Origin: Chromatium okenii | Lineage (GTDB): Bacteria; Pseudomonadota; Gammaproteobacteria; Chromatiales; Chromatiaceae | Direction: 5' to 3' | NCBI RefSeq assembly: GCF_016583745.1 | Contig: NZ_NRRQ01000017.1 | Span: forward strand, 51,391-115,390 | DNA: 64,000 nucleotides | Shown here: positions 1-9,307 of the stretch, piece after piece | Layout: each line of letters starts with the position of its first letter | Position numbering within the stretch: the stretch's first letter is position 1 | Translations under genes and position numbers: made by a program | The notes under the pieces: model-generated | Database searches by the model: none | What the model saw: only the letters and a program-made list of their open reading frames with translations | Told to the model about the DNA's origin: nothing

Positions 1-11
1 TGTTGTGCCAT
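1..11 (-). CDS. Start of next flagellar gene, probably fliM (cut by window edge)
   Basis: Only an ATG and fewer than three further codons (Met-Ala-Gln) are visible on the minus strand, preceded by a GGA-containing ribosome site inside the fliL-distal gap of 14 bases. The identity is inferred from gene order alone: in gammaproteobacteria fliM follows fliL. The visible residues are too few to confirm this. Confidence 0.35.
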
Positions 12-25
12 GTTTTGCTCGTCCT

Positions 26-592
26 TTACTGCATCAATAATTCTGTAAACAGAATATCTTGAATGTCAGCAGGTTCACGCGATTTTGTTAGAATGTCATT
101 CAGCATTTTTTTCAAACTTTCACGCAGTGAATTTTTACCTTCTTGAGTATTTACAACAGCGTAGCTTTGTCCAGAAAGCTGCGTTAGTAAATCATTTTGG
201 ATGCGCGGTAAATGTTTTTCTAAAGCTGCTACTACTGCTGCTGTACGGGTGACGACGGTAATATTAATACGCAAAAAACGCACCGGACCGGACGCAGCAA
301 TATTCACTGTGAGCGGTTTGAATGCGTGATAAATTACCGGCACTTGTTCAATAGGATGATCGGTTTTAACAGCATGGGTGTCTTCAGTTGCATGTCCATC
401 TGTTGTTTCTGAACCTTCAGCAGGTTCAGTGTGCGCAGCAGGTGCCATCACTAAAAAGTAATAAGCTGCTCCACCACCTGCAACGAGCACAAAAACAACA
501 CCAACGATTAATAAAATCAATTTGGTGTTTAAGCCTTTTTTAGGTTCAGTGTCTTTTTTTTCAGTCTGCGCCGGAGTAGGTTTTTTAGCCAT
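26..592 (-). CDS. fliL: Flagellar basal body-associated protein FliL
   Basis: FliL is an inner-membrane protein that surrounds the stator at the flagellar basal body and supports torque. This 188-residue protein has the family layout: a short Lys-rich cytoplasmic N-terminus, one membrane helix at about residues 24-46 (run of Leu, Ile, Val and Gly), an acidic Thr/Glu/His-rich linker at about 50-80, and a C-terminal periplasmic domain. That domain contains the conserved stretch around VNIA...RFLRINI and ends with the ILFTELLMQ-type tail typical of FliL. It is last in view of a minus-strand operon, downstream of fliK by about 90 bases, with the probable fliM start immediately after it. Confidence 0.93.
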   Translation of the reverse strand: MAKKPTPAQTEKKDTEPKKGLNTKLILLIVGVVFVLVAGGGAAYYFLVMAPAAHTEPAEGSETTDGHATEDTHAVKTDHPIEQVPVIYHAFKPLTVNIAASGPVRFLRINITVVTRTAAVVAALEKHLPRIQNDLLTQLSGQSYAVVNTQEGKNSLRESLKKMLNDILTKSREPADIQDILFTELLMQ

Positions 593-683
593 AGTTTAGT
601 TCCAAAAATGGTTAGTGATAAAAGCGTGTATACAAAAAACGGCATAAAACTAATTGTAAAAATGCCGGTTTTTAATCAAAAAA

Positions 684-3600
684 TTACGCAAAATCATCTA
701 ATTGGTTCAGCGAATCTGCTGGTTGCTGTAAATCAGAATCAGGCAATTCTTCATCGCTATCGTCAAGCGCATATGATTGACTTTGTGAATTTTGCGTTAA
801 TTCTCGCTCTGAGCCACGCCGGTCTTGTGGCAATTGATCTGTAATTGATACATTGCCCAGTTGTAAACCATCTTGTGCAAGACTATCGCGTAATCGTGGT
901 AATGCTACTTCCAACACATCACGAACAATTGCACTAGAGGAAACAAACTGTATGTGTGCTTTTTCTGCTTCCATTGTTAATCTGACATCTAATGCACCTA
1001 AATTTGCAGGATGCAATTTTAATTCTACTGTATCAGTATTTGTTTGCACCAGCCACTTGACTGGATTAGCAAGATATGATTCACCGTTCGGTTGTAAAAG
1101 ATTATTCAGATCAAGTGGCTGTTTAGATAACATTACCGGAGGTGCAGACAAAGAGGAAAACACAGACGGTGTTATTCTTTGCTGTCCTAACATTGTCAAT
1201 CGCTGCGCATCTTCGTTGATAGAAGTAGCTATGGTTTGACTGAAGCTCATCGTATCATCATTCGCTACAGAATGCACATCATCATTTATTGATTTATATG
1301 ATGATCGCAATAGCGTTCCACGCGCTGAAAACAGCGGCGGAACCTGTGATTCACTAATATACGATGGATTAGATATAGTGATTTGTAGCGGATCATTTTT
1401 TAATGATTTTATAGGGATTTCCACTTTAAGTGTAGCAGATGATGTTGCATCAGATGATTCAATATCTACCGTACTGATATTTTCTGATGTTGAATCATCA
1501 TTTGCTAGTGTAGATTGGTTAATACGCATTCCCATGACGGGAACAAAGTTTGGTTGTATGGCAGATTTTTCAATACTAAAAATTTCAACTTGACTCAACG
1601 GACTTTGATCTACATTTTGAATCGGCGTAACTGGCGCGGGCGCAACAATCGGTTCAATCTCAACTTCTAGCGCAGTTTGAATAGTCGGTTGAATCGGTGC
1701 AGCTGGCGCGGGCACAGCCTTTTCAATCACCGGCGCAGCAATTGGATCGATCTCAATTTCCGGTGCAGTTTGAACAGTCTGTTGAATCGGCGCAGCGGGC
1801 ACAGCCTTTTCAATTACCGGCGCAGCAATTGGATCAATCTCAATTTCCGGTGCAGATTGAATAGTCGGTTGAATTGGTACAGAGGGCGTGGGCGCAGCCT
1901 TTTCAATCACCGGCGCAGCAATCGGATCAATCTCAATTTCCGGTGCAGTTTGAATAGTCTGTTGAATTGGCACAGTTGGTGCGGGTGCAGCCTTCTCAGT
2001 CACCGGTGCAGCAATTGGATCAATCTCAACTTCTGGCGCAGTTTGAATAGTCGTTTGAATCGGTGCAGCGGGCGCGGGTGTAGCTTTTTCAATTATCGGC
2101 GCAGCAACTGGATCAATCTTAATTTCCGGTGCAGTTTGAATTGTTGGTTGAATCGGCGCAGCGGGCGCGGGCACAGCCTTTTCAATCACCGGCGCAGCAA
2201 TCGGTTCAATCTCAAATTCCGGTGCAGCTTGAATAATCGGTTGAATCGGCGTAACTGGCGCGGGCGCAGCTTTTTCAATCACCGGCGCAGCAATCGGCTC
2301 AATCTCAATTTCCGGTGCAGTTTGAACAATCGGTTGAATCGGCGCAGCAGGCACAGCCTTTTCAATCACCGGCGCAGCAATCGCATCAATTCCAATTTCT
2401 GGCGCAACTTGAATAGCCGGTTGAATTGACGCGGGCGCAGCTTTTTCAATCACTGGCGCAGCAATTGGATCAATTTCAATTTCCGGTGCCGTTTGAATAT
2501 TCGGTTGAATTGGTGCAGCTGGCGTGGGTGCAGCTTTTTCAATCACTGGCGCAGCAATTGGATCAATTTCAATTTCCGGTGCCGTTTGAATAGTCGGTTG
2601 AATTAGTGCAACTGGCGTGGGTGCAGCTTTTTCAATCACCGGTGCAACAATTGGATCAATCTCAATTTCCGGTGCAGTTTGCACAGTCTGTTGAATTGGT
2701 GCAGGTGCAGCCTTTTCAATCACCGGCGCAGCAATTGGCTCAATCTCAATTTCCGGCGCAGCTTGAATTGCCGGTTGCAGCGGCGCAGTTGGCGTGGGCG
2801 CAGCCTTTTCAATCACCGGCGCAGCAATCGGATCAATCTCAATTTCCGGTGCAGCTTGAATAGTTGGTTGCATCGGTGCAGCTGGCGCGGGCGCAGCCTT
2901 TCCAACCACCGGTGCAGCAATTGGATCAATCTCAAGTTCTGGCGCAACTTGAATAGTCGATTGAATCGGTGCAGCTGGCGCGGGTGCAGCCTTTTCAATC
3001 ACTGGCGCAGCAATTGGCTCAATCTCAATTTCCGGTGCAGCTTGAATAGTCGATTGAATGGGTGTAGCGGGCGCAGCCTTTTCAATCACCGGCGCAGCAA
3101 TTGGCTCAATCTCAATTTCCGGTGCAGCTTGAATAGTCGGTTGAATGGGTGTAGCGGGCGCAGCCTTTTCAATCACCGGCGCAGCAATCGGCTCAATCTC
3201 AATTTCCGGTGCAGCTTGAATAGTCGGTTGAATGGGTGTAGCGGGCGCAGCCTTTTCAATCACCGGCGCAGCAATCGGCTTAATCTCAACTTCTGGCGCA
3301 GCTTGAATAGTCGGTTGAATCGGTGCAGCTGGCGCGGGCGCAGCTTTTTCAACCACCGGCGCAGCAATTGGATCAATCTTAATTTCCGGCGCAGCTTGAA
3401 TTGCCGGTTGCAGCGGCGCAGTTGGCGTGGGCGCAGCCTTTTCAATCACCGGCGCAGCAATCGGATCAATCTCAATTTCTGGCGCAGCTTGAATTGTCGG
3501 TTGAATTGGTGCAGCAGGCGCAGCCTTTTCAATTACCGGCGCAGCAATCGGCTCAATCTCAACTTCTGGCGCAGTTTGAATAGTCGGTTGAATCGGCGCA

Positions 3601-5621
3601 GCAGGCGCAGCCTTTTCAACCACCGGCGCAGCAATCGGTTCAAGCTCAATTTCCGGTGCAGTTTGAACAGTCGGTTGAATCGGCGCAGTTGGTGCGGGTG
3701 CAGCCTTTCCAATTACCAGCGCAGCAATCGGTTCAATCTCAAATTCCGGTGCAGCTTGAATAATCGGTTGAATCGGCGTAACTGGCGCGGGCGCAGCTTT
3801 TTCAATCACCGGCGCAGCAATCGGCTCAATCTCAATTTCCGGTGCAGCTTGAACAGTCGGTTGAATCGGCGCAGTTGGTGCGGGCGCAGCTTTTTCAATT
3901 ACCGGCGCAGCAATCGGATCAATCTCAATTTCCGGTGCAGTTTGAATTGTTGGTTGAATCGGCGCAGTTGGTACGGGTGCAGCCTTTTCAATCATCGGCG
4001 CAGCAATCGGATCAATCTCAATTTCCGGTGCAGTTTGAATTGTTGGTTGAATTGGCGCAGTTGGTGCGGGCGCAGCTTTTTCAATCACCGGCGCAGCAAT
4101 CGGCTCAATCTCAAATTCTGGCGCAGTTTGAATAGTTGGTTGAATCGGTGTAGCTGGCGCGGGTGCAGCCTTTTTAATTACCGGTGCAGCAATCGGATCA
4201 ATCTCAACTTCTGGCGTAGCTTGAATTGTCTGTTGAAGCGGTGCAGGCGCAGCCTTTTCAATCACCGGCGTTGCGACCGCTTCAATCGGTTTAATCTCGA
4301 TTTTAGGTGCATTTGTAGGCTTTGTTGAGGCAGCAATTGCAGCAAGCCTATTCGCTAAATCAGTAATTGAGTTTAGCATCACTAATTCAGGAGTTTGTGT
4401 TGATTTTGGTGATAGTTGAATAGCTGGTTTTTCAGTTCCAGTGTTCAGTAATTCGGCAATCGCTGACGCAACCGGCGTGGGAATTTTATTCGCTATAGCT
4501 GGCGGCAATTCAACCGGTGTCGGCGGCATTTCTAACCGCACTTGAGGCACTGCCTGATCCGTTTTTATTTCAGAAACTGATGGCGCTGGCACCACTGTCT
4601 CCGCCGGACGCGCCAGCGCCGGTGACGATTTTTGCGGCAACGGTGCGAGAGTCACGTCCGCCAAAAAATTGACAGATTCGGAATCCACCGCGCTCACATC
4701 CACTGTTGCTGCCGCGCCCGGAATTGGTGGCGCAACCGGCAAAACAAAAGATTCCGGTAACTGCTGAGATTTGCTTGTTTTTTCAACGGGTTTGACGGGA
4801 GCAGGTGGCGCGTTGGCAATAATCGAAACAATCGCATCATTCGCTGCGGCAGCGTCAACATCCGCTTTTACTACCGGCGCGGGTGCCGCAACCGGAATTG
4901 GTGGCGCAAGCGGCAAAACAAAAGATTCTGGTAACTGCTGAGATTGACTGACTTTTTCAGATGATTTGGCGGGAGCGGGTGGCGCGTTGGCAATAATTGG
5001 AACCGCCACATCATTCGCTGCGGCAGCGTCAACATCCGTTTTTACTACCGGCGCAGGTGACGCGACCGGAATTGGCGGCGCAACCGGCGGAATAACCGCT
5101 GGCTCTGACCAACTGACCGGCACCGCCGATTCCAGCAACCGCTGCAATAACTCGTTGCCCTCATCTTCGGAAGGTTCCTCAACCGCCGCTAAAACCTCCG
5201 CCACCTCCGGAGCAACCGCAGCCGCATCAGTTGCTGCTGCCGCAGGCGCAAGCGTCACCGCTGCGATTGCAATCGGCGCAGCTTGAGCGGGAGCAGCGTC
5301 TGAATTCGTGATCGCCACCGGCGGAGACGGAGCCGTTGTTTCTAATGGCGTGATTGGTGGTGTTATTGACGGAGTTGGTGCCGCCGCTGCTGGTGTCAAC
5401 GTCAGCGCCTGTTGCAACAGCGCCCGCCCCGACAGCGCCGCAATTTTTGCCGGATCGCTGCCCGCCGCCATCAACGCATCTTTCAAACGCAATTCAAAGG
5501 TAGCGATGAACTCGCTCGGATCAGTCGCGCCCGCGCCATCTGGCGTCGGAAAACTGCCGCCCAGCAATTGCAACAACGCGCCAGCAGAAGTGCTGGGAAA
5601 AAGCGTGCTGGATTGAATCAT
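684..5621 (-). CDS. fliK: Giant flagellar hook-length control protein FliK with tandem repeats
   Basis: FliK is the exported ruler that sets hook length and switches the export gate to filament substrates. The identification rests on the C-terminal hook-length domain at about residues 1500-1590, with VELKLHPANLGALDVRL and a following amphipathic region, and on position after fliJ. The protein is about 1645 residues; typical FliK proteins are about 375-650. The excess is a Pro/Ala/Glu/Ile-rich middle with about 29 copies of a unit resembling APEIEIDPIAAPVIEKAAP (28-31 residues), plus a separate exact-length 58-residue duplication nearer the N-terminus. The C-terminal 60 residues are polar (Asp, Gln, Ser). 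I chose the ATG at 5621; an in-frame GTG lies one codon upstream. An AGG-rich ribosome site precedes it. The reading frame stays open through all repeats, so it appears to be under selection. Confidence 0.93.
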   Translation of the reverse strand: MIQSSTLFPSTSAGALLQLLGGSFPTPDGAGATDPSEFIATFELRLKDALMAAGSDPAKIAALSGRALLQQALTLTPAAAAPTPSITPPITPLETTAPSPPVAITNSDAAPAQAAPIAIAAVTLAPAAAATDAAAVAPEVAEVLAAVEEPSEDEGNELLQRLLESAVPVSWSEPAVIPPVAPPIPVASPAPVVKTDVDAAAANDVAVPIIANAPPAPAKSSEKVSQSQQLPESFVLPLAPPIPVAAPAPVVKADVDAAAANDAIVSIIANAPPAPVKPVEKTSKSQQLPESFVLPVAPPIPGAAATVDVSAVDSESVNFLADVTLAPLPQKSSPALARPAETVVPAPSVSEIKTDQAVPQVRLEMPPTPVELPPAIANKIPTPVASAIAELLNTGTEKPAIQLSPKSTQTPELVMLNSITDLANRLAAIAASTKPTNAPKIEIKPIEAVATPVIEKAAPAPLQQTIQATPEVEIDPIAAPVIKKAAPAPATPIQPTIQTAPEFEIEPIAAPVIEKAAPAPTAPIQPTIQTAPEIEIDPIAAPMIEKAAPVPTAPIQPTIQTAPEIEIDPIAAPVIEKAAPAPTAPIQPTVQAAPEIEIEPIAAPVIEKAAPAPVTPIQPIIQAAPEFEIEPIAALVIGKAAPAPTAPIQPTVQTAPEIELEPIAAPVVEKAAPAAPIQPTIQTAPEVEIEPIAAPVIEKAAPAAPIQPTIQAAPEIEIDPIAAPVIEKAAPTPTAPLQPAIQAAPEIKIDPIAAPVVEKAAPAPAAPIQPTIQAAPEVEIKPIAAPVIEKAAPATPIQPTIQAAPEIEIEPIAAPVIEKAAPATPIQPTIQAAPEIEIEPIAAPVIEKAAPATPIQSTIQAAPEIEIEPIAAPVIEKAAPAPAAPIQSTIQVAPELEIDPIAAPVVGKAAPAPAAPMQPTIQAAPEIEIDPIAAPVIEKAAPTPTAPLQPAIQAAPEIEIEPIAAPVIEKAAPAPIQQTVQTAPEIEIDPIVAPVIEKAAPTPVALIQPTIQTAPEIEIDPIAAPVIEKAAPTPAAPIQPNIQTAPEIEIDPIAAPVIEKAAPASIQPAIQVAPEIGIDAIAAPVIEKAVPAAPIQPIVQTAPEIEIEPIAAPVIEKAAPAPVTPIQPIIQAAPEFEIEPIAAPVIEKAVPAPAAPIQPTIQTAPEIKIDPVAAPIIEKATPAPAAPIQTTIQTAPEVEIDPIAAPVTEKAAPAPTVPIQQTIQTAPEIEIDPIAAPVIEKAAPTPSVPIQPTIQSAPEIEIDPIAAPVIEKAVPAAPIQQTVQTAPEIEIDPIAAPVIEKAVPAPAAPIQPTIQTALEVEIEPIVAPAPVTPIQNVDQSPLSQVEIFSIEKSAIQPNFVPVMGMRINQSTLANDDSTSENISTVDIESSDATSSATLKVEIPIKSLKNDPLQITISNPSYISESQVPPLFSARGTLLRSSYKSINDDVHSVANDDTMSFSQTIATSINEDAQRLTMLGQQRITPSVFSSLSAPPVMLSKQPLDLNNLLQPNGESYLANPVKWLVQTNTDTVELKLHPANLGALDVRLTMEAEKAHIQFVSSSAIVRDVLEVALPRLRDSLAQDGLQLGNVSITDQLPQDRRGSERELTQNSQSQSYALDDSDEELPDSDLQQPADSLNQLDDFA
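1620..4279 (-). repeat. About 29 tandem 84-93 bp units inside fliK
   Basis: The DNA is a tandem array with unit lengths of 84, 87 or 93 bases, always a multiple of three. Each unit encodes a variant of [TA]APE[IVF]EI[DE]PIAAPVIEKAAP followed by a variable (A/T/P)-rich joint and IQPTIQ. The core half is nearly invariant, and the joint length varies by one to three residues. Near-identical neighbouring units (about 3040-3260 in the DNA) suggest recent local duplication by slippage or unequal recombination. Confidence 0.95.
4737..5084 (-). repeat. Exact-length 174 bp tandem duplication in fliK
   Basis: Two adjacent 174-base segments (4737-4910 and 4911-5084) each encode a 58-residue block. The block starts APPIPVA.PAPVVK.DVDAAAAND, continues to an II-ANAPPAP centre and ends SQQLPESFVLP. 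They differ at a handful of residues. A third, shorter relic of the block start (APPIPGAA) follows on the protein side. This repeat family differs in sequence from the large PIAAPVIEKAAP array. Confidence 0.92.
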
Positions 5622-5639
5622 CACCCACCTACTGGCATG

Positions 5640-6086
5640 TTATGCCGAGTCATCAACGGACTTTTGAAACGCTTGGCGCGTCACCCACAAATCCTGCTCA
5701 AACTGTTGTTTCCGCACATCAAGCCTGCTCTCCACCTTCTGCCGGCGTTCAATCAACTTCTCCAGCGACAAACTCGCTTGATGCAGCTCCAGCCACGCCG
5801 AACGCGCTTTCTCCATCTGCGCACTCACCGCCACCACTCGCGCTTCCTGCTGCTGCAACGCCCCGCGCAACTGCTGCTGTAACAGCGCGATTTGCTTCAG
5901 AATTCGCGCATCGTTGGGCAAATTGCTGTGGAAATAATGGCTTTGATATTCCTCCAGCAAATCGCGCTGCTGCTCGGCTTTGTGCAAATCCGCCAGCCGC
6001 TGCCCCAGCACCACCGCCCCCTCATTTTCCTGCGCTTCCCGAATCCGCAGCAGGCGTTGAAATCGTTTGACGCTGCTACTGCTCAT
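5640..6086 (-). CDS. fliJ: Flagellar export chaperone FliJ
   Basis: FliJ is a coiled-coil protein that works with the FliI ATPase and the FlhA gate in flagellar type III export. The 148-residue product is almost wholly helical and rich in Gln, Glu, Arg and Leu. It begins [20 protein letters not shown], matching the N-terminal family pattern. I chose the ATG at 6086 because it overlaps the fliI stop as ATGA, the usual translational coupling. A longer in-frame start at 6125 would lie inside fliI and adds no FliJ-like sequence. It sits between fliI and fliK. Confidence 0.9.
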   Translation of the reverse strand: MSSSSVKRFQRLLRIREAQENEGAVVLGQRLADLHKAEQQRDLLEEYQSHYFHSNLPNDARILKQIALLQQQLRGALQQQEARVVAVSAQMEKARSAWLELHQASLSLEKLIERRQKVESRLDVRKQQFEQDLWVTRQAFQKSVDDSA

Positions 6087-7477
6087 CGCCGCTCCATTCC
6101 CGTCGGCATATTCAGCAACGTGCATAATTCTTGCCGAGATTGCACAAAACTGGCGGCATCGGTGCGGTTCTGGCTGAGATACGCCTCCAAACGCGGATTC
6201 ATTTGCACCGCTTCATCCAACTGCGGATCAGCGCCTTTGCGATACGCGCCCACCGCAATCAAATCGCGGTTGCGGGTGTAGGTCGCCAGCAACCCGCGAA
6301 AACGATACGCAGCGCGTTGATGTTCTGGCGTCACCACCGCGCTCATCACCCGCGACACCGAAGCGTTGACATCAATTGCCGGATACCGCCCCGTTTCGGC
6401 GATGTCGCGTGACAGCACGACATGCCCGTCGAGAATGGCGCGAGCGGAATCGACAATCGGATCATTTTGATCGTCGCCTTCCGCCAACACGGTATAAAAC
6501 GCCGTGATCGAACCGCCGCCTTGATCGCCGTTGCCAGCGCGTTCCACCAACTGCGGCAGCCGCGCAAACACTGACGCGGAATAACCTTTGGTGGCGGGCG
6601 GCTCGCCAATCGCCATCGCAATCTCCCGCGCTCCCTGCGCAAACCGCGTCAACGAATCCATCAACAGCAGCACGTTCAAACCGCGATCTCGAAAATACTC
6701 GGCAATCGTGGTTGACACCCACGCGCCGTGCTGGCGCAGCAGCGGCGATTGATCGGCAGGCACGGCAACGACCACCGTGCGTCGGCGCGATTCGTCATCT
6801 AAAATTTCCGTAATAAATTCATTGACTTCACGTCCGCGTTCGCCGATCAGACCGACCACGATCACGTCCGCTTCCGTGTGTTTAGTCATCATCCCCAGCA
6901 ACACGCTTTTGCCGACGCCGCTGCCAGCAAATAGCCCAATCCGCTGCCCACGCCCAATCGACAGCAGCCCGTTGAGAGCGCGGATGCCGACATCCAGCAC
7001 CGTGCGCACCGGCGCCCGTTTGAGCGGATTGATCGGTCGCCCTTCAATCGGCACCAATTCCTGCGTGCGCAGCGGCCCGCCGCCGTCCAGCGGTTTACCC
7101 AGCGCATCCAGCACCCGCCCGAGCAATTCCGGGCCAACGGGAATCCGGCGGGTTTGTTCCAGCGGCTCAATCCGCGCACCGGGGATCAAACCTTCTAACT
7201 TCGTCTCCGGCATTAAAAACGTGCGTTCACCCTGAAATCCCACCACTTCTGCCGCCAACTGCGTGCCGTGAACGGTATGAATCGCAGCGCGACCACCGAT
7301 GGGCAGACGAATCCCTTCCGCCTCCAGCGTCATTCCCACCATCCGCGACAGCCGACCTTCGGGCTGCGGCTCCGGCACGGTTTCAACGCGCTGACGGGAT
7401 TGCGCCAGCCGTTCGCGCAGCCCTTGCGTCAACTGCCGCGAACCTTCTTCTTGTAAATCACGAATGACATCAGTCAT
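6083..7477 (-). CDS. fliI: Flagellum-specific ATPase FliI
   Basis: FliI is the hexameric ATPase of the flagellar type III export apparatus, related to the F1 beta subunit. The 464-residue protein contains the Walker A loop [17 protein letters not shown] at about residues 181-197, a Walker B region around [14 protein letters not shown], and the family motif [25 protein letters not shown]. The length is normal for the family. It overlaps fliH by eight bases at its start and fliJ by four bases at its end, so the three export genes are translationally coupled. Confidence 0.97.
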   Translation of the reverse strand: MTDVIRDLQEEGSRQLTQGLRERLAQSRQRVETVPEPQPEGRLSRMVGMTLEAEGIRLPIGGRAAIHTVHGTQLAAEVVGFQGERTFLMPETKLEGLIPGARIEPLEQTRRIPVGPELLGRVLDALGKPLDGGGPLRTQELVPIEGRPINPLKRAPVRTVLDVGIRALNGLLSIGRGQRIGLFAGSGVGKSVLLGMMTKHTEADVIVVGLIGERGREVNEFITEILDDESRRRTVVVAVPADQSPLLRQHGAWVSTTIAEYFRDRGLNVLLLMDSLTRFAQGAREIAMAIGEPPATKGYSASVFARLPQLVERAGNGDQGGGSITAFYTVLAEGDDQNDPIVDSARAILDGHVVLSRDIAETGRYPAIDVNASVSRVMSAVVTPEHQRAAYRFRGLLATYTRNRDLIAVGAYRKGADPQLDEAVQMNPRLEAYLSQNRTDAASFVQSRQELCTLLNMPTGMERR

Positions 7478-8282
7478 TAACTACTCCGGGGAGCGGCGGA
7501 AGTGCAGGTGAGGAAGCTGGCAGCGGGGCTGCGGCTGGTGGAGCAAGCTCGCCCCAGATGGCATCAATCGCTTGCTGGAGGCGGGTTTCGAGAGTGGCGT
7601 CGATGCGACTGGGGCCGCTTTGTACCACGCAGCCGCCGCGTTCAATTGCCTGATCTGGCAGCCAAATCATCGTTTCATCGAGCGCGTGGGCATAAGCCTC
7701 CAGCATCACTTGATCGTCGGGATGAATATGAATGCGCAGCGGATGATGACGGGAGGGCAATTGCGTGAGCGCCTGCCGCAACACCGACACGATCAACTCT
7801 GGATGTTGCTGTAATTCTTCCATAATCACGCGCCGCGCCAAGGTGGTGACTAGCAACAACAATTCTGGCTCCAGCGCGTCGGCGGAATCCGCCAGCGGAT
7901 CGGCGAGCGCGTGGGCGATGTTTTCGAGTGCGCCGACTGCGATCTTGAGCATCGCCTCTTGCTCGGTGCGAAAGTCCAACTCGCGCTGCTGGCGCGTCCG
8001 TTGTTCCTCATGCGCCAACTGCGTGGCCAACTCGCGTCCGGCGTCATAACCGGCTTGATAGCCTTCTTGATAACCCGCCTCCGCGCCAGCCCGCCGCGCC
8101 GCTTCCTCAATGGCGGCAATTTCCGCCGGTGTCGGCAGCGGCTGGGCTGGCGGCTGCTCTGGGGGAGATTCATCCACTGCAACCGTGTCAAAAAACACAT
8201 CGGGCAAGCTGACGTCGGGGGGATCCCACAGCCGCACGTCAGTGCAAAAGGATGGACCTGCCAGAGTGAGGATGCGGTTCAC
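7470..8282 (-). CDS. fliH: Flagellar assembly protein FliH
   Basis: FliH is the peripheral stalk-like regulator that holds FliI at the export gate. The 270-residue protein has a variable Pro/Glu-rich N-terminus, an Ala/Gly helix with [14 protein letters not shown] near residues 80-95, which is the GxxxG-type region typical of FliH, and a C-terminal FliH/HrpE domain ending before an Ala/Pro tail. The start is a GTG at 8282 that overlaps the fliG stop as GTGA, which supports this start over later methionines. Confidence 0.92.
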   Translation of the reverse strand: MNRILTLAGPSFCTDVRLWDPPDVSLPDVFFDTVAVDESPPEQPPAQPLPTPAEIAAIEEAARRAGAEAGYQEGYQAGYDAGRELATQLAHEEQRTRQQRELDFRTEQEAMLKIAVGALENIAHALADPLADSADALEPELLLLVTTLARRVIMEELQQHPELIVSVLRQALTQLPSRHHPLRIHIHPDDQVMLEAYAHALDETMIWLPDQAIERGGCVVQSGPSRIDATLETRLQQAIDAIWGELAPPAAAPLPASSPALPPLPGVVND

Positions 8283-9307
8283 AACATGGTTTCTCCGCCT
8301 TTACCACCGAGGATGATTTCGCCACTTTCGGCCAGACGACGGGCAACGGCGAGAATTTCTTTTTGCGCGGCCTCAACATCGCTCAGGCGTACCGGCCCCT
8401 TGCTATCAAGATCATCACGCAGCGCCTCGGCAGCGCGTTTGGACATATTGCGGAAGATTTTGTCTTTCAAATCCTCTTCCGCCCCCTTCATCGCCGTGAC
8501 CAGCACATCGGTTGAGATTTCGCGCATCAGCGTTTGCAGACCGCGATCATCAACATCAATCAGGCTGGCGAAGACAAACATCAATTCTTGAATCCGCGTG
8601 GCGACGCCTTCGTCCACTTGGATGATGCCTTCCATGACTACCGCTTCTTTTGAGGAATCCATCAAATTCATAATGTTAGCGGCCATCTTGATGCCGCCAA
8701 CCATGGACGATTTGGCGGTATTTTTGCCGGAGAGCTGGCGCTCTAACACTTCGTCGAGTTCCTGCAATGCTGCCGGTTGGACGCCGTCAAGCGTGGCGAT
8801 GCGCAAAATTAAATCCGACTGCACCCGGTCGGGCAGATACGACAGCGTCTCGGCAGATTGATCGGGGTCTAAATGCGAGAGCACGATGGCGACGATCTGC
8901 GGATGTTCGTTGCGGATCATTTCGGCGATGGCGCGGGGATCAAGCCATTTCAACGCCTCCAACCCTTTGGAATTACGCCCCAGCAAGATGCGATCAATCA
9001 ACCCTTCGGCTTTATCTTCACCGAGAGCTTGGCGCAACACGCGGCGCACATAATCGTCCGCACCGATGCCAAACGAGGTTTGATCGTGAATGACATCAAG
9101 GAATTGTTGCAGCACATAGCTGATGTCGTTGCGCGAGATGCGTTCCAGCGATGCCATCGCGGTGCCGATTTTCTGCACCTCTTTCGGCCCCATGTGCCGC
9201 AGCAATTCGGCGGCGGAGTCTTCACCGAGCACCATCAAAAAGATCGCGGTGCGTTCCGTGCCCGTAAAGCGCGACGGATCGGTTGATTTGGGTTTTGCCT
9301 CAGCCAT
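8279..9307 (-). CDS. fliG: Flagellar motor switch protein FliG
   Basis: FliG forms the rotor ring that meets the stator and transmits torque. The 342-residue product has the N-terminal FliF-binding domain, the central EHPQIVAIVLSHLDP motif at about residues 133-147, which is diagnostic for FliG, and the C-terminal torque helix region with the charged run DLKDKIFRNMSKRAAE.LRDDLDSKGPVRLSDVE. Length and motifs are ordinary. Its ATG shares a base with the fliF stop (TAATG). Confidence 0.97.
   Translation of the reverse strand: MAEAKPKSTDPSRFTGTERTAIFLMVLGEDSAAELLRHMGPKEVQKIGTAMASLERISRNDISYVLQQFLDVIHDQTSFGIGADDYVRRVLRQALGEDKAEGLIDRILLGRNSKGLEALKWLDPRAIAEMIRNEHPQIVAIVLSHLDPDQSAETLSYLPDRVQSDLILRIATLDGVQPAALQELDEVLERQLSGKNTAKSSMVGGIKMAANIMNLMDSSKEAVVMEGIIQVDEGVATRIQELMFVFASLIDVDDRGLQTLMREISTDVLVTAMKGAEEDLKDKIFRNMSKRAAEALRDDLDSKGPVRLSDVEAAQKEILAVARRLAESGEIILGGKGGETML

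Noticed and set aside
608..844. 78-codon plus-strand frame opposite the end of fliK
   Set aside because: It has no ribosome site or family similarity and mostly overlaps the conserved C-terminus of fliK.
2679..4328. Long plus-strand reading frame (549 codons) rich in Asn, Arg and Ser across the fliK repeats
   Set aside because: It is the antisense of the fliK repeat array. A repeat whose units are multiples of three keeps opposite frames open, and the product is only a periodic low-complexity sequence with no start site.
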